From Patiria pectinifera (taxonomy: Eukaryota > Echinodermata > Asteroidea > Valvatida > Asterinidae), in contig CM057138.1 of NCBI GenBank assembly GCA_029964075.1, forward strand, positions 10,410,932 to 10,474,931: a stretch of 64,000 nt of DNA. The letters run 5' to 3'. This document shows positions 37,305-49,093 of this stretch, piece by piece. The notes beneath the pieces were generated by a model, which was given only the letters and a program-made list of their open reading frames with translations, was not told the DNA's origin and did no database searches. The translations under genes and the position numbers were made by a program. Numbering within the stretch: the first letter of the stretch is position 1; every line of letters starts with the position of its first letter.

Positions 37305-37450
37305 CCGTTATGGATGTAGCTGAACGTACACGGAGACAAACACTTAACGCCTGGACGTACACGTATCTTGCCGATTGGAGAAACGAGTTCGCCGAGGACC
37401 TTGTCATCCCCCTGGCTGTAAGCCGGAGGGGGATATTGCGATATCGATAG
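37305..37450 (+). pseudogene. Orphan WAT-type terminal exon (third copy)
   Basis: After a pyrimidine-rich stretch and an AAG acceptor, the frame reads a diverged version of the esterase last exon. MDVAER, then a Trp and two Tyr, then ADWRNEFAE identical to gene A, then an unrelated end and a stop at 37448-37450. DNA identity to 36553-36644 is about five-sixths, and the last 28 bases match exactly. The first tail Trp is Arg and the first Phe is Leu. The acceptor phase matches exon 8 of gene A, so it could be an alternative last exon. More likely it is the remnant of a third gene, since 38010-38080 also resembles gene A's 3' flank. Confidence 0.7.
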
Positions 37451-37524
37451 CGTATTCCTTCTCTGTGCATGTATCTGTGCGTGTGTGTGTGTTTTGTTTT
37501 GATTAACTCTTGTCGGCACGATAG

Positions 37525-37803
37525 CTTGAGAAATACTTTACTTACGGACTTGAAATTTAGTTGGTGGGTTGTTCTTGATAGTCTTATAAGAAGCCTATTG
37601 CTTTTGGAGCCAAGAGGTCAAAGGTCAAAGGTCACTATTGCTAAAACAATAGAAATTTTCTCAGTGCAATGATTTGAGAAATACTTTACTTAGGAACTTG
37701 ATATTTGGCTTGTCGGTTGTTTTTGGAAGTCTTAAGAAGCTTGTTGATTTTGGGCGACAGGCTTGAGGTCAAGGTCACTATTGCTGAACAATAGAAATCT
37801 TCC
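37525..37803. repeat. 148-bp tandem repeat, two units
   Basis: Units start 'cttgagaaatactttactta' (37525) and 'tttgagaaatactttactta' (37673), and each ends near 'gtcactattgct..aacaatag'. Unit 1 contains three AGGTCA hexamers at one-base spacing (37615-37634). No gene is present. Confidence 0.85.
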
Positions 37804-39204
37804 ATTAAAAGGGCCACTGACTTCTTAAAACTGTCAGCATGCAGGGGGATTGCGTTAGTCTCAATTGCACTATTTTTGAATGTTACGAAAATAAATTCTT
37901 ATAGGCTTAAGCAATGAATACTTCTTCCAAATTATGTTGCTGTACTTATCAAACGGCTCTCTTTTCCCTCCCAATTTAAGTACATGTAGTTCTAAAATAC
38001 ATTTATATTATAATGGACATCGTGTCCAGAGTTCGAAACCGTTTGCAGCTATTTTAACAGTGTTCTATATGAACAATAAATCATAATTTTTCATTGAAAC
38101 TTTTTTTTTAAATAGAAAATTATAAATAAACAGTTTGTGGCTTAAAGGGAATTTGCAAACATAAAAACAAATTGTTTACCAAATTCTCACAAAAAACCTC
38201 AGTGAATGTCGGTCTAACAAATATAGACGCCAGTTGTGCTGTCCTTTTTTAAGAACTTAAGTGGAAGTATCGATTTGGTTGTCCGACCAGCATTAAAAGA
38301 CCTTTTTTCCTCAAATACTGCTCCCAATTTATCATATTTAATTATTTCGCCTTTTCTTTGCAATCGATATTACACACCTGTGAACGGGTACAAGCCAGCT
38401 AGACTAATTTCCTTACCTTGCTATTCCTTGTCGTTTATAAACTACCAGAACATGATTGGTTTGCTTGATTTTCCAGCATTTATTAACCCAAAACGTGAGA
38501 CAAGTCAGTTCAACAATATTTGCTATAAAATACTAACCTCCTGAATTTATCAATTTCTGACAATTACAGCAAAATCAAATGATGTATATTATATATTCTC
38601 CCTTAATGTTCCAGTTTACTTCACACAAAAAATAAGTTGAATACAAAATTATGAGATTGCAGTGGGAAAAAAAATCATTACTTTTACGTCTAATATAAAT
38701 GTTTGTGGGATCGGTTCCTCCCGCATATATGAGGAATGACTTAAATATAATATCATCTGTAAATTTACCCAGCGAGGCGTCTTTGTCTTAATCTAGTTGT
38801 AATTCTCCACAATATTTTAATTTAGTAATGTGTTCATACCTTTTTTATGAAATTATTATACTAGCATTTTATCAACAACATTGTTATTATTTCCTATTCT
38901 TAATGTCCTGTTGTTTAGAGATTTACTTATATTCATCTTTCCCATTATTTTATGCTTATTGTATCAACTGCTTTCAATTGAGGATTTGTTTTATTTTGAC
39001 TCTTTCTGGTTTTATTTCCTTTTGTTTGATAAGTCTCATTTAATGTGTAATATAGTTGTATTTGTAATAATATAATGTATATCTTGTAAAGTATATTTCT
39101 TTTGTAAATGTTTATGAAATGGGTGACTGCATTTTAAAGAGCAAAGTATTTGTTTTTAACATTTTGAAAAATAAAAATCATCCCAAAATTAACAACTCCT
39201 TGCC
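37804..39204. other. Unassigned AT-rich spacer
   Basis: 38010-38080 resembles 36830-36905 downstream of gene A ('ttcgaaaccgtttgca', 'aacagtgttc'). 38767-38823 is repeated at 45010-45069 on the other side of the LINE. Open frames here are T-rich and match nothing I know. Confidence 0.45.
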
Positions 39205-39217
39205 ATGTTCAATGAAA
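39205..39217. repeat. LINE target-site duplication, 5' copy
   Basis: ATGTTCAATGAAA, repeated exactly at 44905-44917 after the LINE's A-tail. Confidence 0.9.
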
Positions 39218-39228
39218 AATTTGGTTGG

Positions 39229-39236
39229 TGACGTCA
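39229..39236. promoter_or_regulatory. CRE palindrome near LINE 5' end
   Basis: TGACGTCA, the perfect CREB/ATF site, lies 12 bp inside the 5' boundary, where an internal LINE promoter would be. Function is inferred from position only. Confidence 0.35.
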
Positions 39237-39623
39237 TCAACACAGTGCGGACGCCTCTGAATGAGCTCCAGATATTTTCAGATTCTTCTGCAAATTTCGT
39301 CTTTTCGAGAGAGTCCGAGAGCAATTACAGACCTTCAACTATCATCTTATAGTATCAAGATCAGTTTTGACACGAGGTGAGGGTCTCACTTTGCCGTTTT
39401 AGCGAGATTTTCAAAGTTGAATTTCTTCCAGCTGTCCTGAATCGCCATATAGATCTACAGGTAGCTGGGATCCTGCACACTACCATACGATCGCGTATAC
39501 AGCGTGCGTGGGAACGACAGGAACCATAGAAACAACTAACGGCGTTCATAGACACCGTTTTGTGAGGTATTGTACCATTACGTAACAAGTATAGTGAACT
39601 ATAGTGCGCCTATAGCTATCATC

Positions 39624-41057
39624 ATGGCGTCAACCAAAAGTAACTCAAACATTGTGGAAAAACATTGCATTGAAGCCTTGGAAGACCCGAATCTATGGCT
39701 GAAGATCTATATTCCGCAGTATATCAGGGTTTCAGAAATCGAAGTGGCAGAGGCTGTTTTTGAAAGTGCCGCCCAAAATGGCCATGGAAACAGTATATCT
39801 CCGCAGAACATTCTGGGAGCCCAATACATCCCCAACAAGAAACTGTGGATTGTAAACATGTCCTCAGCGATAGCCAAAGCCACTACTCTAGCCAGTGGCA
39901 CTATGACACTGAAAGGCAAAACCTATCAGCTTTCTGACTTCAAAGAGGATATGGGACCTAAACGGAAACAGAACACTAGATTCAGTATCCATGGCATTCC
40001 GCAAAGTGTCAAAGATAGCGAAATCGCTAGCTGGGTCGACAGTTTTGCCGTTCGTGAAACAGAGATCACACGACATAAAGCGAAAACCACCGTCAGTAAG
40101 TTTAGTCACTTATACAGCGGACACAGATTTTGCTATGTTTCGAAAGTGCTCACTGAGAAACCTAGATTTTCCATCATGAGTATTCCAGACCCAATGAACA
40201 GTAAGGAACTGATTGACATCCCCGTCACCTTATACTATGATAATCAGCCTGTCAACTGCAGAATTTGTCTTCAACAAGGACACACAGCTGCATCATGCCC
40301 AGAAAGAGTCATCCCAAAGTGCTTCCAGTGCGGCGAACAGGGCCACAAGAAATCGGACTGTCCAAAACCCAGATATGAACCCGTGTGCTACAGATGTAAA
40401 CAAATTGGCCACATCAGTAGACAGTGCACTTCACCAGCAACACCGGAAGCTCATCTGGCTACACCGGAAACACACTCAAATCCCCTTCTGATTGTGCAGG
40501 AGTTGATCGATCACTGTCTCTGCCCAGGTTCTACCCCTTCTTCTCCAGAGCTAGCCGAGAAGGTGGAAGAGGTACTAAGTCAGGCACTTGACAGAGCAAA
40601 GGCTGCACGTAGTCCAACTCCCATCAACTTCACCGAAGATGCACCTGACCACAGTGGGGATGAGAAGGAGCAACAACAACAGGTGCCCGACACCAGCAAG
40701 CCTACTTCAAGAGAAGAGACTGAGACCGGAAAAACTGAAACATGTAAGAAAAGTGACAAGGTCACGAGGAAAGACGCCTCTGGGCATGATGGTGACAAGA
40801 TCGTAGGAGGAAGACAAACATCCATACTTGACCACTTGGATACGCCAAGGAACGACAAAGGCGGGGTCCACTCACCGGTCAGTTCCAGGATCCGTCAAAG
40901 AAAATCAAAACGTAAGAATATCAGCCCTCTAAAGGACGACGACCCTCAGCCTGACAGACAAGACCGGCTTCAAAAGAGAAAGACTGATACCACAGTAAAC
41001 AGTGTAAACGAAAAAGAAAACACCGCCCCCTCTAAAGGGACGGGCAAGGAGAAGTAA
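39624..41057 (+). CDS. LINE ORF1 nucleic-acid-binding protein
   Basis: 477 codons. I chose the ATG at 39624 (MASTKS) because the open frame upstream has no earlier ATG. Residues 20-180 appear to contain one or two RRM-like folds (segments near LWLKIYIP and RFSIHGIP). Three CCHC knuckles of the C-x2-C-x4-H-x4-C form follow at 212-225, 233-246 and 255-268. The C-terminal 200 residues are charged, polar and low-complexity. ORF1 proteins of this group coat LINE RNA. The frame is intact although ORF2 is not, so the copy is fairly young or ORF1 escaped lesions by chance. Confidence 0.9.
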   Translation: MASTKSNSNIVEKHCIEALEDPNLWLKIYIPQYIRVSEIEVAEAVFESAAQNGHGNSISPQNILGAQYIPNKKLWIVNMSSAIAKATTLASGTMTLKGKTYQLSDFKEDMGPKRKQNTRFSIHGIPQSVKDSEIASWVDSFAVRETEITRHKAKTTVSKFSHLYSGHRFCYVSKVLTEKPRFSIMSIPDPMNSKELIDIPVTLYYDNQPVNCRICLQQGHTAASCPERVIPKCFQCGEQGHKKSDCPKPRYEPVCYRCKQIGHISRQCTSPATPEAHLATPETHSNPLLIVQELIDHCLCPGSTPSSPELAEKVEEVLSQALDRAKAARSPTPINFTEDAPDHSGDEKEQQQQVPDTSKPTSREETETGKTETCKKSDKVTRKDASGHDGDKIVGGRQTSILDHLDTPRNDKGGVHSPVSSRIRQRKSKRKNISPLKDDDPQPDRQDRLQKRKTDTTVNSVNEKENTAPSKGTGKEK

Positions 41058-41094
41058 TTGGGATTAGCCTGATAACATCCAGTCAATCTGCTCT

Positions 41095-44000
41095 ATGAAG
41101 CTAATCTCCTGTAATGTGCGTGGTCTAAGAAACCGCACAAAAAGACACTTAGTTTTTGATTATTTGAGAAGACACAATGTTGACATTGCATTAATTCAAG
41201 AAGCTTATTGTATCCAGAATGATATTAACCATTGGAAACATGAGTGGGGAGGAGATATGATCCCTTGTTGTGGTTCAAACAAAAGTAAAGGGTTGCTCAT
41301 GCTGATTAAGAAACATTATGGTGCTGTTATCAATGATGTTTATTGCGATAAATATGACAGATTTATTGGAATTAGTTTGTCTGTTGATGGTTCAGATTAC
41401 AATATTTGGAATGTGTACGCCCCTGCTCGAGTACAGAGAGAATTTCAGTTTTTGACCGTTTATGTAAAGTTATGCTTGATTGTAACTATCCAGGGTATAC
41501 AATTGTTGGTGGTGACTTCAATGTCACCCTCGAGCCCAAAATTGACAAGTATGGAGGTAATCACAAGCAGTGCCCAAGTGCCAAATTTCTGGGTGAGGTA
41601 ATGGAAAGTCTTGATATTAGTGATGTTTGGCGAACCAAAAATCACGACAAGAAACAATATACGTGGAGGCAAAAATCCATTGATTATGTGCCGACTTGAC
41701 TATTGGTTCACTGATCACATCCTGATCCCTTCAATCGATCGTTGTGATATTATTCCATTACCTCGCTCAGATCACAGTGCTGTATTAATTGATATTAATG
41801 TCAATGAAATAGACAGAGGCCCTGGTTACTGGAAAATGAATAACAGCGTTTTAGAGGACAACCGATATATCACGTGTATCCAACAACTCTTGGATGACAT
41901 CTCTAGTTCGAGCTTGAAGCATGAACTGTCGAAGAGGATGTTCTGGGATTTCTGTAAAAACAAGATTCGCAGTTTCACAATCCAGTTTTGCAGAGAGAAA
42001 CAAATGCTGCGCAAGAATAGGTTAAAATTTCTGGAGCAGAAACTTTTCAGAGCTGTAAAACCTGTCAGATAATCCTCGCCTCAGAATCTCAGTACATTTG
42101 ACAAGCTCAATCTGGAGTATAATGTTGCATCTGAATATGAGTCAAAAGGGGCTAGAATAAGATCTAAGACGAGATGGTTTGAGGAAGGAGAAAAAATACA
42201 AAGTATTTTCTGAACCTGGAAAAGTGTAATGCCAAACGCAGAAGTTTTTGCACTCTGGTGAATGACCAAGGTGTGCAATTCCAAGATCAGGATGATATTT
42301 TAGAAGAACAGGTCAAATTCTATGAACGTCTGTATTCACCAATTGTCAAAGATGTTGACATAAAATTTGCTGATTTCATGAATGATTGTGACATAGAACA
42401 CCTCTCCGAGGATGAAAAACTTTCTTGCGAGGGCAAAATTATGCTTGATGAGTGTACTAATGCCTTGGGGAAAATGGCCAATGACAAGAGCCCTGGGCTG
42501 GATGGCCTTACAAAGGAATTCTATGTTACCTTCTGGAACGTGATTGGGCCAATTGTTGTTGACAGTTTAAACGAAGCCTATGACAATGGAGAACTGTCAG
42601 TGTCGCAGAAGAGGGGATTAATCTCATTGTTGTATAAAGGGAAAGGGGATGTACGTTCATTAAACAATTGGAGACCGATTTCGCTTCTGAATATTGATTA
42701 TAAGATAGCCACAAGAGTCCTTGCATCAAGAATTCGCCATGTTCTACCTTCACTTATTAGCCCAGACCAAACGGGATTCATGAAAGGTCGATTCATTGGC
42801 GAAAACATCAGACTCATGGAAGACATTATTCGCCAGTGTGAAAAGTGTAATATTCCAGGTGTCATGCTTTCATTGGATTTTAAAAAGGCTTTCGACTGTA
42901 TTGATAGGAAGTACATTATGAGAGTCCTGGAGTACATGAACTTTGGCCCTTCCTTGAGAAAGTGGATTAGTACTGTGTACAATGATTCCATGAGCTGTAT
43001 CATCAATAATGGATGGGTCTCAGGTTATTTCAATCTCCACAGAGGAGTACGGCAAGGCTGTCCACTCTCGCCTTTACTCTTTATACTTGGTGTGGAAATA
43101 TTAGCGGCTAAGATCAAGCAGAGTCCATTAATTACAGGTATTTCATTGCCAAAGAGGGATTATCCTATCAATACAGTCACCCTCACTCAGTACGCAGATG
43201 ATATGACACTTTTTCTCGGTAATGATAATTCTTTTATTCCTGTATTTAGTATTTTAGAAGAATTTGAATCTGTGTCAGGCCTGTCACTCAACAAAAATAA
43301 GACAGAGGCTATGTGGATTGGTAGAAATAGGACAAGACTGGACCACCCTATTGATGTTAGTTGGAAGTCAGAAATCACCACCTTGGGTATTGTGTTCTCT
43401 AGCTTCACTCCAGCTCAAGACATTGAGCAGAATTGGACACGGAGACTAGCCAAAATGAGGAACATTTTGAAAATGTGGGCCATGAGAAAACTTACTATGA
43501 AAGGTAAAATCATCATAGTGAAATCATTGCTTTTCTCGCAGATTCTCTACCCAGCTTTATCACTCATTGTTCCTGAGTCTATTCAAAAGCAGGTTAATTC
43601 GTGTATTTTCAAATTTGTTTGGGATGGAAGCGAGAAGGTTAAGAGAAACACTATAGTAGGTGCATATGACCAAGGTGGTTTGAATATGATTGATGTGAAA
43701 AGTGTTATTAACACCTTGCATTTGAAATGGTTAAAAAGACTAGCCAATGATGATATCCTTCCGTGGAAGAATTGTGCTTTGTTTGAATTTGATAAACTTG
43801 GTCCAGATCTCTCTGTATTTCACAGTAACTGTAGTGCCAAAGATTTGCTCTGCTGTTCTGATCTAAATAACCTTGCGCCCTTCTATAAGAACATCATTTT
43901 GTCTTGGCTGGAAATCAATCCACGGGCAGAGGCTGCAGACATTACTGAAGTTGCGAAGCAAAGAATTTGGAATAACCATGCAGTCAAATTCAAGGGTAAA

Positions 44001-44768
44001 CCGATTTTTCTGAAAAACTGGATCTCAGCTGGTGTCATTTACGTTTATCATCTTTATGACAACCACGGTAATTTCATGACCCCTGATCAAATTAGTCAAA
44101 TCATTGGCAACAACGGTAACTACTTACTGGAATATTATATTGTCATTAATTCCCTTCCCGTGGAATGGAAACAACTTTCCAAAGAAACGATTGGTAACAT
44201 TAATATTGATGTTCGAAATGAGCTAATTAAGATGAATATGAAGCGCATAAGGAAGAAATTTACTGACACAAAATTCACTACACCCATAGCAGAGACATTT
44301 TGGAAAAACAAATTCCCCACTCATAACTTTGTTTGGGATGTAATATGGAAGAGGCTCAACTATTGCTGTCCAGACAGTAAGTCCTTTTCAATCAATTGGA
44401 AAATCATTCATAACTGTTTCCCCACGCAAGTCTGGCTTTGCAAAAGGAAGAAGAGTGATTCAGAAAATTGAATTGCACATTTTGTCATGATGGTATTGAT
44501 TACATTGAACACTTTTTTTTGGTCGTGTAAAATGGTAAAACCCCTTTGGAACGAAATCGAAAAGATTGCTGCATCTAAGTATGGCAAATCGATCAGTCTG
44601 TCCGTGGAAAATATTCTTTTCGGAGTCGGGGAAACATACAATAGTTATCGGTTTCTGAATACTTTAATTAATATAGGTAAGCAGACAGTGAGTCGTTTTA
44701 AATTTGGCCAGTATTCCAACCTTATCATCCTTTTTGAGCAGGAACTGCAGCTTCGTCATGTCGAGTAA
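41095..44768 (+). pseudogene. LINE ORF2 endonuclease/reverse transcriptase, frameshifted
   Basis: It starts MKLISCNVRGL. Endonuclease signatures are CNVRGL, IQEAY, VYAPA, GGDFNV and SDHSAV. Reverse-transcriptase signatures are RPISLLN, the FKKAFDCID motif A, QGCPLSP and YADDM. The C-terminus has a degenerate Cys/His segment near 44474-44515. The reading frame changes near 41440, 41670, 42195 and around 44450-44515, and an in-frame TAA sits at 42070-42072, so no full protein can be made. The longest clean piece (42258-44471) spans the reverse transcriptase. The family role is target-primed reverse transcription. This copy is inactive as read. Confidence 0.9.
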
Positions 44769-44904
44769 ACTGTTTTGTTAGAATGTTTTGTTGTGTGTAA
44801 TTCATTGGTACCTATATAGAGCAGACGTTTAACTTTACATGTACATAGATTATTGTTATTTAATTGTTGATTGTATTTTTGAATAAAACAGAAAAAAAAA
44901 AAAA

Positions 44905-44917
44905 ATGTTCAATGAAA
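44905..44917. repeat. LINE target-site duplication, 3' copy
   Basis: Exact repeat of 39205-39217 following the A-tail. Confidence 0.9.
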
Positions 44918-46110
44918 TATCCACTCACCCCTCCCCTCTCGAACCCTCCCCTAAGAAAAGGATAGAGACATATGAAGGGTGACCTGAACATCAGCTTGAA
45001 TTGATATCAACCCAGCGAGGCGTCTTCGTTTGATTTCAGTTATAATCCAACACAATATTGTAATTTCTTGGTATTATTTTTGTTGTAAATGCTGTGTCTC
45101 GATAATGTGTTGTTCGACAATATAGCGCTATAGCGCTGAGGCGTGCGTACACTGGTGAATGTAAAGGGGCAATTCCACAGAGAAGTTAACAGGCCGCAAG
45201 GAATTTATTTGATCTTCTGAACTACAACCATCACAACAACCAATGTGGGGACAACATCTTTCACTATTTCAAATATGCCAAAGAGATGTAATGTGGTTGA
45301 GTGTGTTTTGTGGAGGGGGATCAACCGACCTTTTTTTTGGGGGGGGGGGCTAAAATCCTGTATTTTTGGTAGTTATTTGGTACCTTGTTTTAACATGCAT
45401 AAAGTGAGTATTACGGTAAGTTTTTTTTGTTTTTAAGTCCGACAGAAACGTACAAACTCTATGCCAAAAGAGTTTTTGTATTGATTATTAGTCTTAAATG
45501 TTTTGAATTTGTACCAAAGATGGGCGGACGAGCCGTAACGTCAGTGATCTTCACGAGAAGGTTACCATTAAATGATGGTATGTGGCCAAACTCGGAAACG
45601 AGATTAAAAAAATGCATAACGATAAATGGTACACGTATTACCCTAATCAATACATGTCCAGTATGAGAAGAATTTCAAAGACAAGATATATAAGAGAAGA
45701 ATTTCAAGAGAAGAATTTCAATCAAGACCTCCAACAAAATTACTTGTCCTTTTTCATGCAGTGGCGTAGCCATGGGGGGCGTGGGGGCAGCCCCCCCCCA
45801 TGAAACCCTGTCGCCCCCAGTCGCCCCCACTGAGATTTTGAGTTTCTAAAAAAATTATCATTGATTACATGACGCCCCCCATGAAATGTTCCAGCCCCCC
45901 CCCCCCTGAAGAATTCATGGCTACGCCACTGTTAACATTTCATGTAACAAAAGTTATCAAGGTTTTAACTGTTGCCACCCACCCCAAACTCAGTTGTTGA
46001 GTTGAGTTTTTTAGAGGGCACTAGTGTAACCAGTCAAACATTTTGAATAGAGTGCCTGATCGGGCACTACAACTCCGGAAATTACGCGCGCTTGATGTCT
46101 GAACGCACGT
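44918..46110. other. Unassigned spacer between LINE and copy B
   Basis: No gene. It contains 45010-45069, a near-copy of 38767-38823, and a short TIR element at 45759-45931. Confidence 0.5.
45759..45931. mobile_element. 173-bp TIR element with CAGTGGCGTAGCC ends
   Basis: The 16-bp ends CAGTGGCGTAGCCATG and CATGGCTACGCCACTG are perfect reverse complements. The interior is C-rich and non-coding. CAGTGGCG-type ends occur in several hAT-like families. No exact 8-bp target duplication is visible, so the superfamily is uncertain. Confidence 0.7.
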
Positions 46111-46576
46111 CTAGTTCAGCTGACGCGAATTTCATTAACTAACCTATATTAGTGAACCACACGTGACCGTGTTTCAGCCAACCAGGATATGAAGAACCAG
46201 CAAGAGGTGTGTTATATAAATCCTTATAACGTCACGTCGAAATCTCATCATACTCATGTCTGAAAATAAATAAATAATAGTACTCCTCACGCTTTTAAAA
46301 TGTAATGCAAACATTTGTAAAAGTGTATATCAATGTTGTTAGTAAGTTTTGCTCTGGGCAACATGTATTCCTTGCAATGTGAACGTAAATAGTTTCACAA
46401 TTTTCTCCTCTTTCACATCGACGGACGTTGCCCTTTTTTCTGAGCCAATGCCTCTTTTTGGTGATGCCCCTTTAGTTTTAAAAACGTTCTGCAGCCGCCG
46501 ATAAGGCGTATTACATGTGCATGTACGTACGGTCGAGTGTTTAATAAACAAATTATACTCACTTGTTAAGTACACA

Positions 46577-46921
46577 ACACGGCCCCGATTTAGATCGTTC
46601 AGTCGCCAAAGGTTCATTGATTTGCATTGTTTCATCTGAAAGTCCTTTTGATGACCGTGAATCGTCAGTCACGTAAACTTAAGGTGCATGTGGCAACCCG
46701 GACACGAAAACAGACCATGCGAGTGGCAGGCTTGTTGGCTCCGTCGCGTCGCCAGGGGCGTAATTCCCGGGGTGGGGTGGGGGTATATACTACGGGGCGG
46801 TAATACGTTTCCGTAATATACCCCTCACACTTTTTGAAAAACTGACTCTCCATGGCAAATTCCTGGTGGCGCACTGCTGCTTTGTGAATCGCCAGAATTT
46901 TATGACTTTTGGTCATCCCCC
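46577..46921. other. Extra segment of about 345 bp in copy B
   Basis: Absent at the corresponding place in copy A (near 24965). It includes 'caggggcgtaattcccgggg', which looks like a DNA-transposon end, but no inverse partner was found. Confidence 0.5.
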
Positions 46922-47481
46922 CCCCCCAATCGCCTGCACAGATTTACGCTACTTGCCGTCATTGCACTCGCATGGTCACGATTCTAATCATGCCACCGCG
47001 GCTGACGTTAATGTGACATTGTATTATAATTGCATCATTCCCTAGACTTCGCGTAAGTACAAGAAAAGATGAATTTTCCCAAGCTACCTAAGGGAGCTAG
47101 CTGAATAAGAATCAGGCAAACAAATTTCCCTCGTAAATGTTTGTAAACGGGTCAATACATGTAGTTTGATATAAAAATAATGAAGTAGGGCAAACTTGCT
47201 AGAATTTCGCTCAATCAGCGCGATATGTCAGTGCCGGCCGAAAGACGCGCGACGCGAAACAATTGATGAGACATAATAAGGACGAGCTTGGCAAGGTTAA
47301 TTGCTCGTAGTGACTCTGAATAGTCAACTGCTCAGTACATATGAATGATTGTAGAAAAGAGTTACGTAACAGCATTCATTGTGTATAGCGCGATGCTGAT
47401 GCACCTTTCATGCAACTATGAAACACAAAGTTACTCTCCCACTGCGGAAATAAGGATTATGTTTTAAACGCAAAGAGGAGA

Positions 47482-47558
47482 GCACCTACTGAGACAGCCT
47501 AGTTGTTAAGCTGTCTGACAGCGGACCCAGGGTTAGGGGTTCGAGTCCCCGTGGTGTC
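47482..47558 (+). repeat. tRNA-like SINE head (copy B)
   Basis: Paralogue of 25516-25592. Its B box, ggggttcgagtcccc, is closer to consensus and the T-stem pairs four GC pairs, but the anticodon arm is still poor. Confidence 0.5.
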
Positions 47559-48431
47559 ATTTTTGGATGTCAACGCACGCGGGTTTGTCATTTAGTTTAA
47601 GATATTTAATTTCCCGTCGTCATTTACCAACAGCAGTTAGCTCGGTCGGTCGGTAAGCTGACTCACAAGTTGGGACTGTCTGCGAAGTCCAGGTTGGCAT
47701 CTGCGTATAGGTACGGGGTTCTTTTGCTGACTCGGCAGCAAGGCTTAGGGTGCCACCTCGTTTCCTCCCTTTATGGTGCCTGACTTTCGAGTTACATGGA
47801 TGGACAGGGAAGGAGGTGTGGTGGGCCGGGTACCGAGTCCCGGAAGAGTTCTATATTGGAAGTCGGTAAGGGGCTCATTGAGTTAGGGTCATAAGTCCGA
47901 CTCCTGAAGACTTGGCCATCGCCACATAACTTTTTGTTTTATTTTCTTTCTTTTCTATCGGAGGACAATTGCAAGAATGATTAATTTGTTATATTGAGAG
48001 CTTGTACTGTAATCGTTCAAAATTAATTTTTGAAATTGCTCGAAAATACAAAATTCGATCCAGCTATAATGTTTTTATTTCATTGTCGCAAAACTGCCTG
48101 TACAGTCATGCTCAGTACCTTTGCGCATACCTTGTTCAGGCATGTTCCCTGATCCCAGACTGCGGGGGGGGGGTCTTTAAATCCTATATAGTGGCATTTT
48201 TTATATGCGAGCGCAAAGCCCTGAAGGCGTGGGGTCCGGGGACGCTTAAGAGCCCCATGAATTTTTTGGATTGCAGATGCTCCGTGGCGCAAATATCAAA
48301 ATTGTAGCTGACTCTTTATCGAAATATGACATCATTATTTTGAGTTGTCAATAGGGAGAATCAGCTCAATTCGTAACTGCCTACGAGCGAGCACGTGCTT
48401 GTGTTTGCACAGCTGTAGCTGTCAACCCCCG

Positions 48432-48735
48432 TTTATGAAGCGACTTCGCGCGGCAGCTTGTGCCGACATGACAGAATGTACACTCTTTTGCCATGGGTTG
48501 CAGAACCTAATTTTAGCTTCGCGAAGTTTTGAGCAGTGGTATTTATTATTTACACTCTCCACTTTGTTATCATTCCCTCTTCCTTTCCCCTTCCTTCTCC
48601 ATTCTTCGGAACACTGGTGCCTAGGGCCTACGAAACACTTAATCCGGGCCTGGAGACACGGCCATTATTCACCGGTCACCCGGCCTCTGTCAATTCAAAA
48701 AGCGGGGCTGGAAGGGGAAGGGGGGGGGTGGGCTG
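48432..48735. other. Extra segment of about 300 bp in copy B
   Basis: Copy A joins 'caacccccgt' to 'gggctgt' at about 26820. Copy B has about 300 bp between the equivalent words, including a CT-rich run and a G-run at its right end. No TIR or tail was recognised, so insertion or deletion is undecided. Confidence 0.55.
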
Positions 48736-49093
48736 AACATACTTTTCCTATGAACACTCGTGATAAAATATTTGGAGTGGGTGGTTAGCACCCCTCCCCC
48801 ACCGATGCTACGTCACTACCGTCTTCCACTCCCATCAATGACTCTTGTGAAATCCGTATCCAACTAATAAGGTCTTGTCTAGCACGTCGACTGCGTAGCT
48901 TGTACCATGCTAATTCCGTGTTTTTTAAAGGGGGTGGTTGGTTTGTTATTTTAATGGGGGAATCGTCTGAGTTGCGGTGTTTTATTCCTGCGAGGTATTA
49001 TGAGTTTTACCAGGAATCACTTGAAATACGCTTTTGTTTTGGGGAAAAAGTTTACCTGGCACCGTGCACATACAACAGAATTCATTTTGTTAA

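Larger units (their letters stand above)
39218..44904 (+). mobile_element. Full-length L1/Tx1-like LINE (5.69 kb)
   Basis: Bounded by a perfect 13-bp target duplication. It has a 5' UTR of about 406 bp, ORF1 with zinc knuckles, a 37-bp gap, ORF2 with an apurinic-type endonuclease and reverse transcriptase, and a 3' end of 'gaataaaacag' plus an A-run (44892-44905). The two-ORF layout, the CNVRGL endonuclease start and the RPISLLN / QGCPLSP / YADD reverse-transcriptase motifs place it in the L1/Tx1 group. It lies between the two esterase genes on the same strand. Confidence 0.93.
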
